64,000 nucleotides of DNA from Clostridium gelidum (GTDB lineage Bacteria; Bacillota; Clostridia; Clostridiales; Clostridiaceae): contig NZ_AP024849.1 of NCBI RefSeq assembly GCF_019977655.1, forward strand, positions 4,373,001-4,437,000. Direction: 5' to 3'. The notes beneath the pieces were generated by a model that did no database searches, was not told the origin of the DNA, and saw only the letters and a list, made by a program, of their open reading frames with translations. Below are positions 1 through 9,074 of this stretch, piece by piece. Numbering within the stretch: position 1 is the stretch's first letter; every line of letters starts with the position of its first letter. Position numbers and translations under genes: made by a program.

Positions 1-864
1 GATCATTGCTCTAGTGGAAAATTAGTAAATAGTGAAAATTTCATTCATTCAAAGAGAAATTTAGATGTTTTTGTTATATTAATTGGATGTGAAGGCACTC
101 TATATATCGCCCAAGATGATAAAAAATATGAACTCACTCCAAATAAATTCGTTATTTTATTTCCATCCCACACTCATTATGGTTACAAAAAATCCGAAGG
201 TAACCTTTCTTACTACTGGTGTCATTTCAAAATAACCTCTAATGGATATAAGCTTTTCAATGATGAGCAAATTAATAATTATATATTAGAATTAAAAAAC
301 AATCCTTCAGAAAATGAATTTTCAAGTGTTTATATGTTACCTGAGTACGGTTCAATTTCATCAGCTGCTAGAACAAGTCTTATTTTCAGGCAACTTCTCG
401 ACTTAGCTAGCAAAAAAAGCTACTCTAAGTATTTAACAAATTATGCCTTAAGCCTACTGGCAATGGAAATATCCCAAGATTTTATAGATAGTATACTTCT
501 TCAAGATGAAAATTTTACAAATATAAACCATAACATAATAGATATTATGGATTGGATAAATATAAATTATAATTCAAATATATCTGTCAAACAAATTGCA
601 GATACCTTTAACTATAATCCTGATTATCTCTCTTTATCATTTAAAAAATATACAGGTTTACCCCTTTTAAAATATATTAATAAAACAAAGATATCAGTTT
701 CCAAACAACTTTTATTAAATTCCTCTTTCTCTATTAAAGAAATTGCAAGGCAAGTAGGTTTTAATGATGATAAACATTTTATGAAACTCTTTAAAAAATT
801 TGAGGATGTTACACCAACTCAATATAGAGATGCTTATTTTAGAAAAATTTTAAATAAAAGTTGA
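1..864 (+). CDS. AraC-family transcriptional regulator, 5' end outside the window
   Basis: The frame is open from the first base, so the gene starts upstream of the window; 287 codons are visible. Residues 1-110 form a cupin-like AraC ligand-binding domain (short beta-strand pattern with a PSHTHYGY turn). The last 100 residues are an AraC/XylS two-helix-turn-helix domain: ISVKQIADTFNYNPDYLS as the first HTH and SIKEIARQVGFNDDKHFMKL followed by TPTQYR as the second. Such proteins sense a sugar through the N-terminal domain and activate transport and hydrolase genes. Its position next to arabinanase and AraNPQ genes suggests arabinose or arabino-oligosaccharide control; that link is inference. 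Confidence 0.9.
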   Translation, partial: DHCSSGKLVNSENFIHSKRNLDVFVILIGCEGTLYIAQDDKKYELTPNKFVILFPSHTHYGYKKSEGNLSYYWCHFKITSNGYKLFNDEQINNYILELKNNPSENEFSSVYMLPEYGSISSAARTSLIFRQLLDLASKKSYSKYLTNYALSLLAMEISQDFIDSILLQDENFTNINHNIIDIMDWININYNSNISVKQIADTFNYNPDYLSLSFKKYTGLPLLKYINKTKISVSKQLLLNSSFSIKEIARQVGFNDDKHFMKLFKKFEDVTPTQYRDAYFRKILNKS

Positions 865-1013
865 TTTTCAGTAAATTAACTAAAACAATCCTATGAATTT
901 AGTTTTATTTTACAAACATTTAAAATAATCATTCACTTTTATCTTATTCAATAGTATAATAATGTTGCTACAATAAAACACACCACTTTTTAAGACTAAT
1001 TTATGTTTTATAA

Positions 1014-1030
1014 ACAAATTAATTATTTGT
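1014..1030. promoter_or_regulatory. Inverted repeat upstream of the ArsR-like regulator
   Basis: ACAAAT, five bases, then ATTTGT form a perfect 6-bp dyad about 73 bp upstream of the start codon at 1103. The surroundings are AT-rich, so chance is possible. It could be an operator for the downstream regulator or for the AraC protein. Confidence 0.25.
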
Positions 1031-1102
1031 AAAACAATTTTTCTGAAATATTAATATTATTATTAGTTTATATATATTAAATAAATTATATCGGAGGTTA
1101 CT

Positions 1103-2017
1103 ATGATTCATATTACTGATCTAAAAGAAAGTTTGCCACTCTTTAAAGCTTTAAGCTCTGACGTAAGAGTAACTATAATAGAGCTTTTATCTACATATAA
1201 ACAACTAAACATGAATGAATTATCTGAAAAACTTAATTTAACTAATGGTGCAGTCACCATGCATATAAAGAAATTAGAAGATTGCGGATTAATTAAAACA
1301 AACAATTTAACTGGAAAACATGGTTTACAAAAGATATGTTCCCTCCATGAAGATAAATTTATAATCGATATAGGTACACAAGATGTTGTAGATTCTTATG
1401 ATATTGATTTAAATATAGGTCATTATTCTAATTATGACATTGCTCCAACTTGTGGTCTTGCAACTCAAGAAAAGATTATAGGAGAAGTAGATAATCCTAA
1501 TTATTTTGCAGATCCAGAAAGAATTAATGCAGATATATTGTGGTTTACTAAAGGCTCTATAGAGTATAGAATTCCAAATTATCTAAAACCTAATGAAACA
1601 TTTTCAGAATTACAAATATCCATGGAAATAAGTTCAGAAGCTCCTGGTACATGTACTATCTGGCCTTCTGATATACATTTTTTTATTAACAATGTGAATG
1701 TTGGTAGCTGGACTAGTCCTGGAGATTTTGGAGATAGCAAAGGAATCTTAACACCATCTTGGTGGTTCCCTAACTGGAACCAATACGGTTTGTTAAAACT
1801 TTTAAACATAAATTCTTTTGGAACTTTCATTGATGGAATAAAGATTTCAGACATAACTCTATCAGATTTAGAATTGAATTACAAAAGTGATATCTTACTT
1901 AAGCTGGCTGTTCCAGAAGAAACAAAACATGTTGGTGGTTTAACTATCTTCGGCAAAAATTTCGGTAATTATAGTCAAGGCATAAGTGTAAGACTTATTT
2001 ACAATACATTAACTTAA
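1103..2017 (+). CDS. ArsR-like winged-helix regulator with a beta-rich C-terminal domain
   Basis: 304 residues behind a clear GGAGG site. Residues 8-80 form an ArsR-type winged helix (LFKALSSDVRVTIIELL, then a recognition-helix segment LTNGAVTMHIKKLEDCGLI). Residues 90-304 are a beta-rich domain with conserved aromatic turns (TIWPSDIHFF, TPSWWFPNW) that looks like a jelly-roll sensor. This architecture matches COG4189 predicted regulators, which often lie beside arabinofuranosidase or arabinanase genes. Here the gene faces the GH43 gene and shares a terminator with it. A role in sensing arabinan breakdown products is inference from the neighbourhood. Confidence 0.78.
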   Translation: MIHITDLKESLPLFKALSSDVRVTIIELLSTYKQLNMNELSEKLNLTNGAVTMHIKKLEDCGLIKTNNLTGKHGLQKICSLHEDKFIIDIGTQDVVDSYDIDLNIGHYSNYDIAPTCGLATQEKIIGEVDNPNYFADPERINADILWFTKGSIEYRIPNYLKPNETFSELQISMEISSEAPGTCTIWPSDIHFFINNVNVGSWTSPGDFGDSKGILTPSWWFPNWNQYGLLKLLNINSFGTFIDGIKISDITLSDLELNYKSDILLKLAVPEETKHVGGLTIFGKNFGNYSQGISVRLIYNTLT

Positions 2018-2051
2018 TAATATAGCATAGCTATATCTATTAATTATTAGC

Positions 2052-2106
2052 AAAAAGAGTACACTTGTTTTGTGCAGAATTTCATGCAAACAATTATACT
2101 CTTTTT
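2052..2106. terminator. Bidirectional terminator between convergent genes
   Basis: AAAAAGAGTA and TACTCTTTTT pair over a long loop that contains a second stem (TTGTTT/AAACAA). It lies between the 3' ends of the ArsR-like gene (+) and the GH43 gene (-) and has U-tracts on both strands. Confidence 0.7.
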
Positions 2107-2140
2107 CTCTATTTCATGATTATTAATATATTGAATTTAT

Positions 2141-3565
2141 TTATCTTATTAATTTACCCCATAAAGCAACTCCATTTCTATTTATTGCTGTAAATACTAA
2201 AGTTGATTTCTCATTTTCAAAATCCCATGATGGTATTACTTTTCCATTATATTTAGTTTCTTCTCCATTATTACTCATTTCAATAACGATATTATTATCC
2301 CCTGTTAATTCCCATTTTCCTGACTGCTTTTCACTTTTTATCTTATTATTACTCTTAAACTCATATTGCAGTGAAGGTATTATTTCATTAACATTCTTAT
2401 CCTGTAATATCAATTGCCAGTTACCTATAATAGCATCTTTTTCTATCTTTTCTTCTGTTTCACCTGTATATCTCTCTGGAGATACCATAGGCCAGCCATC
2501 TTCTGACCATAAAATTTTTCTTACATTTAGGTAAAACCAATCGGTCTTTTTCTCCGTTCTTACATGATGTGCTATATAGTAATTTCCATTATCCTTTAAT
2601 ACAGAATTATGACCTGGTGCTATAAAACCTTCACTATCTCCAAATTTATATCCGCCTAAAACTTTATTACCAACTTCATTATAATTCGAATTTGATATAT
2701 CAGTCATGTCATTGCCGTTACTATCTAAGTATGGCCCTTCAATATCATCCGCTCTTCCTACTCTAACATTGTAATCTGAAGACAACGAACCATACGAAAC
2801 AAATAAATAATATTTCTTTTGTTCCTCATTATATATAATAAATGGCCCCTCTACAGCTCCACTTACACTTCCATTCCTTTGTGCGATATTTTTCCCTTTG
2901 TCACTTTGATTTACTAGCTTTCCAGTATTATTATCAAGTTTTACTATATATATTCCACTCCAAAATGACCCATAGGACATCCACATTTGACCATCCTTAT
3001 CATAAACTATATTTGGATCTAAGGCATTTCTATCCTCTCCTTGATTTGTTTTTAAAACAAGTCCTTGATCTTCCCATGGACCCTCTATAGTTTTACTTTT
3101 TAACAGCCCTATATATGATTTATTTTTACCAAAGCTTGATGCACAATAATATAAATAATATTCATTTCCTACTTTAGTTACTTCAGGAGCCCATATACCC
3201 TGTGCACGACTCCATTTCTTTGCTTCTTCTGGAATTCCCTTTAGCGCTTGCCCCACGAACTCCCAATTAATTAAATCTTTAGATTTTCTCACTTGTATTC
3301 CTGGAGTTGCTGATCCGCCTACTCTAGCATCTGTTGAAAATACATAGTAGGTATCTTTATCTTTAAATATTGACGGATCATGAGCCCCTAAAGTCCCCCA
3401 ATTCTTTTTATCAAGAACTATACTTGGATCTCTTGATTCTTCTAACTTTGGGTTTTCCGGAAAGCTGATTTTTGCCAAGCTATTTTCACTATTTTGTTTT
3501 GATGAACATCCTATTATCCCGATTAGAGATAATAATACTGCTAAAACTAAAATCTTCTTTTTCAT
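2141..3565 (-). CDS. GH43 arabinan endo-1,5-alpha-L-arabinosidase, lipoprotein
   Basis: 474 residues. A lipoprotein signal ends in IIGC (Cys20), so the enzyme is probably anchored outside the membrane. Residues 55-370 are a GH43 five-bladed propeller carrying the three expected acids: Asp63 in GAHDPSIF (base), Asp183 in ALDPNIVY (pKa modulator) and Glu239 in AVEGPFII (acid). Residues 378-474 form a separate beta domain like the C-terminal module of clostridial and Bacillus AbnA enzymes. It should cut alpha-1,5 arabinan into oligomers for the AraNPQ importer encoded next door. Endo rather than exo action is inferred from family similarity. Confidence 0.88.
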   Translation of the reverse strand: MKKKILVLAVLLSLIGIIGCSSKQNSENSLAKISFPENPKLEESRDPSIVLDKKNWGTLGAHDPSIFKDKDTYYVFSTDARVGGSATPGIQVRKSKDLINWEFVGQALKGIPEEAKKWSRAQGIWAPEVTKVGNEYYLYYCASSFGKNKSYIGLLKSKTIEGPWEDQGLVLKTNQGEDRNALDPNIVYDKDGQMWMSYGSFWSGIYIVKLDNNTGKLVNQSDKGKNIAQRNGSVSGAVEGPFIIYNEEQKKYYLFVSYGSLSSDYNVRVGRADDIEGPYLDSNGNDMTDISNSNYNEVGNKVLGGYKFGDSEGFIAPGHNSVLKDNGNYYIAHHVRTEKKTDWFYLNVRKILWSEDGWPMVSPERYTGETEEKIEKDAIIGNWQLILQDKNVNEIIPSLQYEFKSNNKIKSEKQSGKWELTGDNNIVIEMSNNGEETKYNGKVIPSWDFENEKSTLVFTAINRNGVALWGKLIR

Positions 3566-3594
3566 CTTTTAACTTCACTCCCTATATAATGAAA

Positions 3595-3630
3595 TAGGAT
3601 TTAGCACATGCAAACATATACTAAATCCTA
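3595..3630 (-). other. Intergenic stem-loop between GH51 and GH43 genes
   Basis: TAGGATTTAG and CTAAATCCTA form a perfect 10-bp stem around a 16-base loop in the 160-bp gap between two co-directional genes. Only a short U-stretch follows on the minus strand, so it may be a weak terminator or an mRNA-processing hairpin. Confidence 0.5.
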
Positions 3631-3725
3631 ATTTCTATAAATTATAATGAACTTAATTTTTAAGCCATTTTATTTACATAAACAACTCATCCCAAAATGC
3701 TGTTTTTATATATTCTTATTACAAA

Positions 3726-5243
3726 CTATTTATTCTTTCCTAAACGGATTACGTTCCAAGATGCTTTTCCTAAAGCTGAAGTAATTATTCCATCCACTAG
3801 CTCACTTCTGTTAACGCATTTTGGTGTAACAGCTTCGCCTTTCGCAGAGTTTACTATCTTCATATCCTCATGTTCTAATACAATGTGTTCAATGATTTTA
3901 AAATCACCAAAACTTCTTACATCGCAAGTTAATTCAATATCTTCTTTTAGATTACGATTAACTGCAAATATAGTAACTTCATCCTTTTCTTCATTATATA
4001 CCGCTATTGATTCAATATCCGCTACATCTGTAAAATCTATAGTATCATGTTTTGGTGAAGAAATTACTGGCTCTAGTGCAATTCCTCTACCATATTTTGA
4101 AGCATGTAAATATGGATAGTATATAGTTTGCTTCCATGCAGGACCATTTTCTTCAGTCATAATTGGTGCGATAACATTAACTAATTGTGCTAAACAAGCC
4201 ATTTTAACTCTATCAGAATGTTTCATTAAAACTATTAACATAAGTCCAACTAATAGAGCATCTTCAAAATTATACATATCCTCTAAAAGCGCAGGTGCCT
4301 TTTGCCATGGATCATTTTTCATTATATTCTCATCATCTGAATTAGAATGAAACCATACATTCCACTCATCAAAACTTAGATTCATAGTCTTCTTGCTACG
4401 TTTTTTAGCTTTAATATAGTCACAAGTAGCTGTAACAGTTTTAATGAAATGCTCCATATCAACACTTTGTGCTAGGAAATTTGAAGTATCATTAAATCTA
4501 TTTCCATAATATTGATGAAGAGATACAAAATCCGCTACCTCATAAGTATGATCTAGTGTTGATGCTTCCCACTCTGGGAAAGTAGGCATTGCTGTATTTG
4601 AACTTCCACATGAAACTAATTCAATATCTGGATCTATTAATTTCATTGCTTTTCCTGTTTCTAAAGCTAACCTTCCATATTCCTCTTGAGTTTTATGTCC
4701 TATTTGCCATGGCCCGTCCATTTCATTTCCTAAACACCATGTTTTAATCTTATGTGGAGTTTTAACACCATGCTTTATTCTTAAATCACTGTATTTTGTT
4801 CCGCCAGTGTGATTACAGTATTCTAATAAATTACAAGCATCTGATATTCCTCTTGTTCCAAGATTAACTGCCATCATCACTTCTGCTCCAACAGCTTTAG
4901 TCCATTTTGAGAATTCATTTAATCCAATTTCATTAGTTTCAAGGCTTCTCCAAGCAAGTTCTAATCTCTTTGGTCTTTCCGCAACTGGTCCAACACTATC
5001 TTCCCAGAAGAAATTTGATACGAAATTTCCACCTGGATATCTAATTATAGGAACATCTAGTTCTTTTACTAACTCTAGTACATCCTTTCGGAAACCATTT
5101 TCATCAGCTGACATATGATCCGGCTGATAAATCCCTCCATATACAGCTCTTCCTAAATGTTCAATGAAAGAACCATAAATCCTTTTGTCTATTTCAGATA
5201 TTTTAAAATCTTTATCTATTACCATCTTTGCTTTTTTTTGCAT
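3726..5243 (-). CDS. abfA: GH51 alpha-L-arabinofuranosidase
   Basis: 505 residues from the ATG that follows GAGGAG by about nine bases; an in-frame start 14 codons upstream lacks a good site. No signal peptide, so it acts in the cytoplasm. The GH51 barrel holds Glu174 in WCLGNEMDGPWQ (acid/base) and Glu293 in FDEWNVWF (nucleophile), and the C-terminal 150 residues are the usual beta-sandwich. Length matches Bacillus AbfA. It releases L-arabinose from imported arabino-oligosaccharides, acting after the GH43 enzyme and the AraNPQ importer encoded in the same direction. Confidence 0.93.
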   Translation of the reverse strand: MQKKAKMVIDKDFKISEIDKRIYGSFIEHLGRAVYGGIYQPDHMSADENGFRKDVLELVKELDVPIIRYPGGNFVSNFFWEDSVGPVAERPKRLELAWRSLETNEIGLNEFSKWTKAVGAEVMMAVNLGTRGISDACNLLEYCNHTGGTKYSDLRIKHGVKTPHKIKTWCLGNEMDGPWQIGHKTQEEYGRLALETGKAMKLIDPDIELVSCGSSNTAMPTFPEWEASTLDHTYEVADFVSLHQYYGNRFNDTSNFLAQSVDMEHFIKTVTATCDYIKAKKRSKKTMNLSFDEWNVWFHSNSDDENIMKNDPWQKAPALLEDMYNFEDALLVGLMLIVLMKHSDRVKMACLAQLVNVIAPIMTEENGPAWKQTIYYPYLHASKYGRGIALEPVISSPKHDTIDFTDVADIESIAVYNEEKDEVTIFAVNRNLKEDIELTCDVRSFGDFKIIEHIVLEHEDMKIVNSAKGEAVTPKCVNRSELVDGIITSALGKASWNVIRLGKNK

Positions 5244-5317
5244 TATAATCCATCTCCTCAGAAATTTAGGTTGAACTTTCGTCAAAATATATTTATATTA
5301 TCTTCTTGTTAAAACTA

Positions 5318-6217
5318 TTAGCCTTTTACTGCTCCAGCTGTCATACCATCAACAAAGTACTTTTGGAAGCACATGAACAATACAAATATTGGTAATATAG
5401 AAAGGAAAGAACCTACAAATAATAGGTTAAAGTTATTTCCATAAGGAGTCAATAACGTATTTAAACCTATTGGTAATGTAAATTTTGATGCGTCCTTTAA
5501 TACCAACATTGGCCATAATAAGTTATTCCAGCTACCCATAGCATTTAAAATTCCCATTGCTGCAAAGGATGGTTTCATTATTGGTAAAATCAATCTAAAG
5601 AAGATACCATATTCTGATGCTCCATCTATTCTTCCTGCTTCGACAAGGTCTCTTGGAATTCCAGACAAATACTGTCTAAAGAAAAATATTGTCGAAGCAT
5701 TTGCTATGCTAGGTAAAATAATTCCAGCGTAACTGTTTGTTAAATGCATAGCACTTACTTGACTGTAAAGAGGTAACATTAAAATTTCAAAAGGCACCAT
5801 CATAACGAATAGAACACAAACAAATAAGAAATTTTTCCCTTTAAAATCATACATTGCAAACCCATATGCAACAAATGCACTGATAAATAATTGAAGTGCT
5901 ACTTGACCTATTGTTAAAAACAAGCTGTTAAAAAACCATGTAAAGAAACTATTCTTTGCTGTAAATAAAATAACGTAGTTTTTAAGAGACATTTTAGATA
6001 TATCGATTGATGCATCCATACCATTAGCAACTACTACTGCGCCGTCTTTAAAAGTTGAAATAAAAAGTGTGTAAAAAGGAATTAGCACTATTACTGCTAT
6101 GACAGCAAATAATATAAAAATCATCACTTTAGTAGTTATGTTATGTCCTTGTCCTGCTATTTTTTGAGTGGTTTTTTTAGTTCTTTTTCTACTATTTAAA
6201 CTTATATTAATTTGCAT
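5318..6217 (-). CDS. araQ: Arabino-oligosaccharide ABC importer, permease (MalG-type)
   Basis: 299 residues. The start at 6217 sits behind AAGGAGG that overlaps the end of araP; its ATG comes one base after the araP stop, indicating translational coupling. Six predicted membrane helices and the cytoplasmic EAA loop (LVEAGRIDGASEYGIFFR) mark a MalG/AraQ-type sugar permease. It pairs with the preceding MalF-type subunit to form the channel fed by the AraN-like binding protein. No ATPase gene is nearby, as in Bacillus, where a shared MsmX ATPase drives several importers. Confidence 0.9.
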   Translation of the reverse strand: MQINISLNSRKRTKKTTQKIAGQGHNITTKVMIFILFAVIAVIVLIPFYTLFISTFKDGAVVVANGMDASIDISKMSLKNYVILFTAKNSFFTWFFNSLFLTIGQVALQLFISAFVAYGFAMYDFKGKNFLFVCVLFVMMVPFEILMLPLYSQVSAMHLTNSYAGIILPSIANASTIFFFRQYLSGIPRDLVEAGRIDGASEYGIFFRLILPIMKPSFAAMGILNAMGSWNNLLWPMLVLKDASKFTLPIGLNTLLTPYGNNFNLLFVGSFLSILPIFVLFMCFQKYFVDGMTAGAVKG

Positions 6218-6218
6218 A

Positions 6219-7109
6219 CTAATCCTCCTTCTTAAATGTTCCATTTAACTTTAATTGTACTAAGTTAATAGCCATTCCAATAATGAACAACACTAAACCT
6301 ACAGCTGATGCATAACCCATAGCATTCTTCTCAATACCTTGTCTATATAAATATCCTACAATTGTAAGACCTATATTATTCGGCGAGTTGTTACCATTAT
6401 ACACCATGTAACTTTCTATAAACATTGCAAGACCTGCATATATAGATATAGTAAGTACATAAACAGTTGTTGGTTTAAGTTGAGGTATTGTTACATATCT
6501 AAACTTTTGCCATGTACTTGCTCCATCAATGTTTGCTGATTCATATAATTCTGCTGGTATATTCTTCAATCCTGATAAGAAATATAACATGTTAACGCCG
6601 GTCCATCTCCAACAAGCTAAAATTAATAATACAATGAACCCTGTAGTTCCATTTTTCAGCCATTTAAATGGATCCATACCAAATAATGAAATAACTTGAT
6701 TCATTAATGAAGAAGCTTGTTCTCCGAAGCTAAACCTAAAAACTATACCGGCTACGGCAATAGATGTTAAAGCTGGTAAGTATAATGAAGCTTTAAAGAA
6801 CTCTCTACCAACCATCAATTTGCTGTTTATGATACATGCAAGTACCATTGGAATTGGAATAAGTAATATTAATGTCCATATCATATATTTAAAACTATTC
6901 CACAATGCAAGTAAAAAAACCTTATCTCCCAATAATTTCGTATAATTATCTAATCCAACAAATTTTCTTGAACCTGGTAATATAGTTTGAAAACTCATTA
7001 TTATTGTATTTATCATTGGAGATAAGAAAAATAATAAAAATACAAGAATAAACGGCAATATGAATACATATGGTGCTGCTTTTTTATTGTAAATAAATCC
7101 TTTAAACAT
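6219..7109 (-). CDS. araP: Arabino-oligosaccharide ABC importer, permease (MalF-type)
   Basis: 296 residues, six predicted membrane helices, beginning with a long N-terminal segment (YVFILPFILVFLLFFLSP) typical of MalF/UgpA/AraP proteins. The EAA-type motif ELYESANIDGASTWQKFRYV contacts the ATPase. It lies between the binding-protein gene and araQ in one operon. Strong resemblance of the neighbouring binding protein to AraN supports arabino-oligosaccharides as substrate; the permease alone would not fix specificity. Confidence 0.9.
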   Translation of the reverse strand: MFKGFIYNKKAAPYVFILPFILVFLLFFLSPMINTIIMSFQTILPGSRKFVGLDNYTKLLGDKVFLLALWNSFKYMIWTLILLIPIPMVLACIINSKLMVGREFFKASLYLPALTSIAVAGIVFRFSFGEQASSLMNQVISLFGMDPFKWLKNGTTGFIVLLILACWRWTGVNMLYFLSGLKNIPAELYESANIDGASTWQKFRYVTIPQLKPTTVYVLTISIYAGLAMFIESYMVYNGNNSPNNIGLTIVGYLYRQGIEKNAMGYASAVGLVLFIIGMAINLVQLKLNGTFKKED

Positions 7110-7144
7110 TGCTCAACTTCCTCCTATTACAAATTTAGATAACA

Positions 7145-7193
7145 CAGAGAAGCCATTTTTCTAGCTTCATCTTTTCATAAAACAGCTTCTCTG
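7145..7193 (-). other. Stem-loop between araN and araP
   Basis: CAGAGAAGC and GCTTCTCTG form a 9-bp stem in the 97-bp gap after the binding-protein gene, with no strong U-tract. Hairpins at this position in ABC operons commonly allow partial read-through and stabilise the binding-protein message; that role is inferred. Confidence 0.55.
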
Positions 7194-7206
7194 CATAATT
7201 ATATTA

Positions 7207-8547
7207 TTATTTCAATTCATTTTCTACTTGTTGTTGTGCTTCATCTAATGCTTGTTTTACATCTTTTTTATCTTCAAATATACTATTTAAAGTAACTGTA
7301 CATAAAACGTTGTTGATGTTTGGACTAGCTTCAGTTGATTTAATTAATCCAATTTCATTTTTGATTTCATTTAATGTATCAAAAGGATTAGTCTTGAAGT
7401 ATTTTACGAATTTATTTTCTGGATTATGAGTGATTGCTTTGTTAGTCCATAAATCTGTATTAGTTGGATCAAATCCCAAGTCTTCCCATATTGCTTGGTT
7501 TCCTTCTTCTGAAAGTTTTGCATATGCTAAGAATTCTTTAGCATTTTGTTTGTTTTTAGCTGTTTTAGTTACAACTGTACCAGTACCACCAAGACCTACA
7601 GAACGTGGTTGACCTTTTTCAAATACTGGAACTGGAGCAATTGCCCATTTACCTGCTTGATCAGGCATATATTGTAAGAATCTTGACATATACCACATAG
7701 CTTTAATTACAACTGCATAATCTCCATTGTTTATTGCACCTTCAGCATCTGTTGTATCAGGTTGTCCACCTGGAATAGTTGCAATTGCATGAGCATCTTG
7801 CATAGTTCTTAAAGTAGTAAGTGCTTTAACCATTTGAGGGCTGTTTATTTGTGGTTTACCACTTGCATCAGTAATATCAGATTTTTGTTGTGCTAACATA
7901 GCATTTATTTGCCAAGTAGCACTTGTATCAGCTGTACCGAAGTTTTTACCAGTTGCAGCATAATATTTTTCTCCTGCTTTTTTGAAATCATCCCAAGTTG
8001 CTATAGATTTATAATCAATACCTGCTTTTTCTAAAAGTTCAGTGTTGTAGTATGCAACAGTCGCACCAACATGTGTTGGTAAACCATATATTTTTCCATC
8101 TTTACTATAAAGATCAAGACGAGATTTAACTATTTTATCCTTATAAGGTGCAACAACATCATCAAGTGTCTCTAATTGAGGCTCTCCCTTTAAGAAGTTA
8201 GGGAATTTACCTAGTTCGATGTCGCATATATCAGGCGCGCCTTGTCCGGACAACAATGCAGATTGTAATTTATTGTGCATATCATCATAAGGAAGTACTG
8301 AGAAATTAATATCAAGTTTCTTATCTGGGTTCTTTTCGTTCCATTTAGCTAACATTTTTTCGTAGAATTTAGCATGCAATTCAACAAATGTCCACATTTC
8401 CAATTTTTCCCCTGAAGCAGCTTCCTTTCCACTAGAACTGCTACTAGTGGAAGCACCATTTCCGCCGCATCCCATAAACATTGTAGCTACAAGAGATGTA
8501 GTCACAGCTATAGTTGCAATCTTCTTTAATAATTTTGCACTTTTCAT
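7207..8547 (-). CDS. araN: Arabino-oligosaccharide-binding lipoprotein
   Basis: 446 residues. A signal peptide ends in MFMGC, giving a lipid-anchored Cys followed by a Ser/Gly-rich linker. The mature part is a family 1 sugar-binding protein. The order WTFVELHAKFYEKM, GAPDICDIELGKFPNFLKG, LYSKDGKIYGLPTHVG matches AraN of Bacillus closely. It captures arabino-oligosaccharides outside the cell and hands them to AraP/AraQ. It is first in the operon, with a 527-bp divergent regulatory region upstream. The start follows an ideal GGGAGG site. Confidence 0.92.
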   Translation of the reverse strand: MKSAKLLKKIATIAVTTSLVATMFMGCGGNGASTSSSSSGKEAASGEKLEMWTFVELHAKFYEKMLAKWNEKNPDKKLDINFSVLPYDDMHNKLQSALLSGQGAPDICDIELGKFPNFLKGEPQLETLDDVVAPYKDKIVKSRLDLYSKDGKIYGLPTHVGATVAYYNTELLEKAGIDYKSIATWDDFKKAGEKYYAATGKNFGTADTSATWQINAMLAQQKSDITDASGKPQINSPQMVKALTTLRTMQDAHAIATIPGGQPDTTDAEGAINNGDYAVVIKAMWYMSRFLQYMPDQAGKWAIAPVPVFEKGQPRSVGLGGTGTVVTKTAKNKQNAKEFLAYAKLSEEGNQAIWEDLGFDPTNTDLWTNKAITHNPENKFVKYFKTNPFDTLNEIKNEIGLIKSTEASPNINNVLCTVTLNSIFEDKKDVKQALDEAQQQVENELK

Positions 8548-8668
8548 ATTATTTACCTCCCATTATTTTGTCAATTTATTAATGAACATCGTTCTTCTTT
8601 AAGTTAAACTTAAAATAAATATACTTAATTAAGAACAATGACCAACTCAAGTATGTAATAATTTTTAT

Positions 8669-8694
8669 CATACAATATATACGTTTACTTTAAA
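8669..8694 (-). promoter_or_regulatory. Shared operator-like motif, araN side
   Basis: On the minus strand it reads TTTAAAGTAAACGTATATAT and onward to TTGTATG. Seventeen of 26 positions match the copy at 9000-9025, including an exact TAAAGTAAAC core. Each copy points toward the gene it precedes. A common regulator for araN and the yesL-like gene is the simplest explanation. Confidence 0.45.
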
Positions 8695-8999
8695 TTCCTA
8701 TACACATACATGTATTAATTTTAGTTTATATATATATAAATTAATTTTATATATATATTTTCTTTATTCATCTTTATATATTATATTTTTGTATTTTCTG
8801 TACTTCTTTAAGCTTAGTAATCCTTTTCAAATGTTATATTGTTGTATTTTTCTTTACTCTCATACTTTTATTATATTCATTTATATATTAAAGTCAATAC
8901 ATTTGTATTATATTTATTTAAATTATTTTACTTTTTTTTAAAATAATCTAATATATATTGCAGATTGATTTTTCAAATGCTATACTATTTTTAACTTGA

Positions 9000-9025
9000 C
9001 CTAAAGTAAACATTATATTTGTTTG
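9000..9025 (+). promoter_or_regulatory. Shared operator-like motif, yesL-like side
   Basis: Begins CCTAAAGTAAACATTATATT and runs on through TGTTTG, about 50-75 bp upstream of the start at 9075. It shares the TAAAGTAAAC core and TTTG-type end with the copy upstream of araN and overlaps a TTGACC at 8996-9001. Confidence 0.45.
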
Positions 9026-9074
9026 CTTATAATAATTGTATGCTTATTAGAAAACACTTAAGGAGATTGATTTT

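Larger units (their letters stand above)
8548..9074. promoter_or_regulatory. Divergent control region between araN and the yesL-like gene
   Basis: 527 bp without a gene, very AT-rich. It holds a 26-bp motif in each orientation (8669-8694 and 9000-9025, listed separately) and a palindrome ATACATGTAT at 8706-8715. A TATAAT at 9028-9033 could be the -10 of the rightward gene. No clear cre site was seen. Confidence 0.6.

Noticed and set aside
2842..3090. Plus-strand open frame inside the GH43 gene
   Set aside because: It lies wholly within a well-supported gene on the other strand, has no ribosome binding site and no family resemblance.
3697..4119. Plus-strand open frame opposite the GH51 gene
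   Set aside because: It is antisense to conserved GH51 coding sequence, with no start site or recognisable domain.
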